The notes beneath the pieces are model-generated. The model did not search any database and was not told the DNA's origin. It saw only the letters and a list, made by a program, of their open reading frames with translations. The position numbers were made by a program, and so were the translations under genes. A DNA stretch of 64,000 nt from Pyropia haitanensis (taxonomy: Eukaryota; Rhodophyta; Bangiophyceae; Bangiales; Bangiaceae), in contig SDUX01000004.1 of NCBI GenBank assembly GCA_008729055.1, forward strand, positions 7,162,026-7,226,025, written 5' to 3'. Below are positions 63,354 to 64,000 of this stretch, piece by piece. Each line of letters starts with the position of its first letter. Within the stretch, counting starts at the first letter, position 1.

Positions 63354-64000
63354 ATGGCACGCAGTGGTCGGCGGCCGGCGTGCCGTCTGGCGCTCCTCCT
63401 CGCCACTGCCACCGCCGCCGCCGTGCTGGCTGCTGTCGCGGCGCGGGCGGGCGCGGCCGGCGGTGTGCGGCCTGACGCCGCTGCAGACGCCGCCGACGTT
63501 GCTGATGCGGTCGGCGGTGTGGCTCCCCCCCTGTCCCTGGTGGCCCCCGCGTTGACACGCCAGACCGAAGACGACGACGCCGCCGCCGCCGCCGCCGCGG
63601 AAGACGCGGCAGACGCGGACGACGCGGACGACGCGGACGACGCGGCGACGCCGACGCCCACCCCCACCCCCACCCCCACCCCCGAGGAGACCCCGATCGT
63701 CGAAGCCGCTGCCGTCGACGGCGCCGACGGCGAGGAGCCGACGCCGACGCCCGTCGACGCGGACGCGGAGCCTTCGCCCGACGCGGCGCTCGTGTCGCCG
63801 ACGCCCGACGCGGCGCTCGTGTCGCCGACGCCCGACGCGGCGCTCGTATCGCCGACGCCCGCCGCCGAGGCAGACGCCGACGCGGCGCCGCCGCCGACGG
63901 CCGGCGACCTGCGCGGCACCGTCGAAGGGGAGCCCGCCACGGACGCGCCGGTGGTGGACGAGAAGGACGGCGGCGGCGGTGGGGGCGGCTTCATCAAGTT
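63354..64000 (+). CDS. Secreted Thr/Pro-repeat protein, 5' part (3' end outside window)
   Basis: An ATG in CACC context opens 215 codons without a stop to the window end. The N-terminus (RRPACRLALLLATATAAAVLA AVAARAGAAGG) is a typical signal peptide of about 35 residues. The mature part is acidic (EDAADADDADDADDA) with TP repeats (ATPTPTPTPTPTPEET) and three exact or near-exact copies of PDAALVSPT. Thr/Pro repeats of this kind are seen in cell-wall or extracellular matrix proteins, where they are often O-glycosylated (inference). A Gly run and FIK are the last residues seen, so a folded domain may follow outside the window. Confidence 0.65.
   Translation, partial: MARSGRRPACRLALLLATATAAAVLAAVAARAGAAGGVRPDAAADAADVADAVGGVAPPLSLVAPALTRQTEDDDAAAAAAAEDAADADDADDADDAATPTPTPTPTPTPEETPIVEAAAVDGADGEEPTPTPVDADAEPSPDAALVSPTPDAALVSPTPDAALVSPTPAAEADADAAPPPTAGDLRGTVEGEPATDAPVVDEKDGGGGGGGFIK
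63777..63857. repeat. 27-bp tandem coding repeat, three copies
   Basis: Encodes PDAALVSPT three times. The third copy differs by one base (GTG to GTA). Confidence 0.9.

Noticed and set aside
63239..63997. 252-codon minus-strand frame at the window end
   Set aside because: It is the shadow of the plus-strand gene at 63354, which has a signal peptide and tandem repeats.

Overview
This window looks like nuclear DNA of a very GC-rich, gene-dense eukaryotic alga. A bangiophyte red alga of the Porphyra/Pyropia kind is my best guess (inference). The reasons are eukaryote-only proteins (Ski2, CK2 alpha, OST3, VPS51, ARMC1, importin-7, a TLDc protein, nucleolin), very Ala/Gly-rich GC3-biased coding, none or one intron per gene, a recurring GTACGT splice donor, and presequence-like N-termini on the branched-chain E2 and on an SSB. 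Long homopolymer runs (C/G of 8-25 and T of about 30) and GCC/GGC microsatellites are everywhere, and antisense frames stay open for hundreds of codons as a result.

Layout. 0-16 kb: 3' end of a Ski2 helicase (+), a frame-broken CCZ1-like gene (-), branched-chain dehydrogenase E2 (+), two divergent casein kinase 2 alpha genes (-/+), a BPA1-like RRM protein (-) and OST3/OST6 (-). 16-22 kb: VPS51 (+, three frame breaks) and ARMC1 (-). 21.7-27.8 kb: a gene-poor block with a weak small ORF, GATGGG-type hairpin clusters around a lower-GC core, and low-complexity DNA. 27.8-46 kb: a two-exon secreted HDHG-motif protein (+), an organellar SSB (+), a large helical protein (-), a small tail-anchored protein (+) and an importin-7/8/SAD2-type receptor (-). 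46-54 kb: a TLDc protein (+), a nucleolin-like protein (-) and an orphan (-). 54.5-58.6 kb: a transposon-derived island with a Fanzor-type (eukaryotic TnpB) gene, hairpin repeats at both ends and two nested terminal-inverted-repeat elements. 58.7-64 kb: a multispanning membrane protein (+), an SLC35C2-like sugar-phosphate/nucleotide-sugar transporter (-) and the 5' end of a secreted Thr/Pro-repeat protein (+).

Most genes are unrelated housekeeping genes packed head-to-head or tail-to-tail. Membrane traffic and the secretory route are well represented (VPS51, possible CCZ1, OST3, SLC35C2-like, two secreted proteins). The most notable items are the Fanzor locus with a candidate omega-RNA hairpin 3' of its stop, the nested elements beside it, and a 175-bp perfectly identical tract shared by the two CK2 alpha genes, which suggests recent gene conversion. 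Nine frame breaks, eight of the same sign and mostly at G/C runs, look more like consensus errors than real frameshifts.
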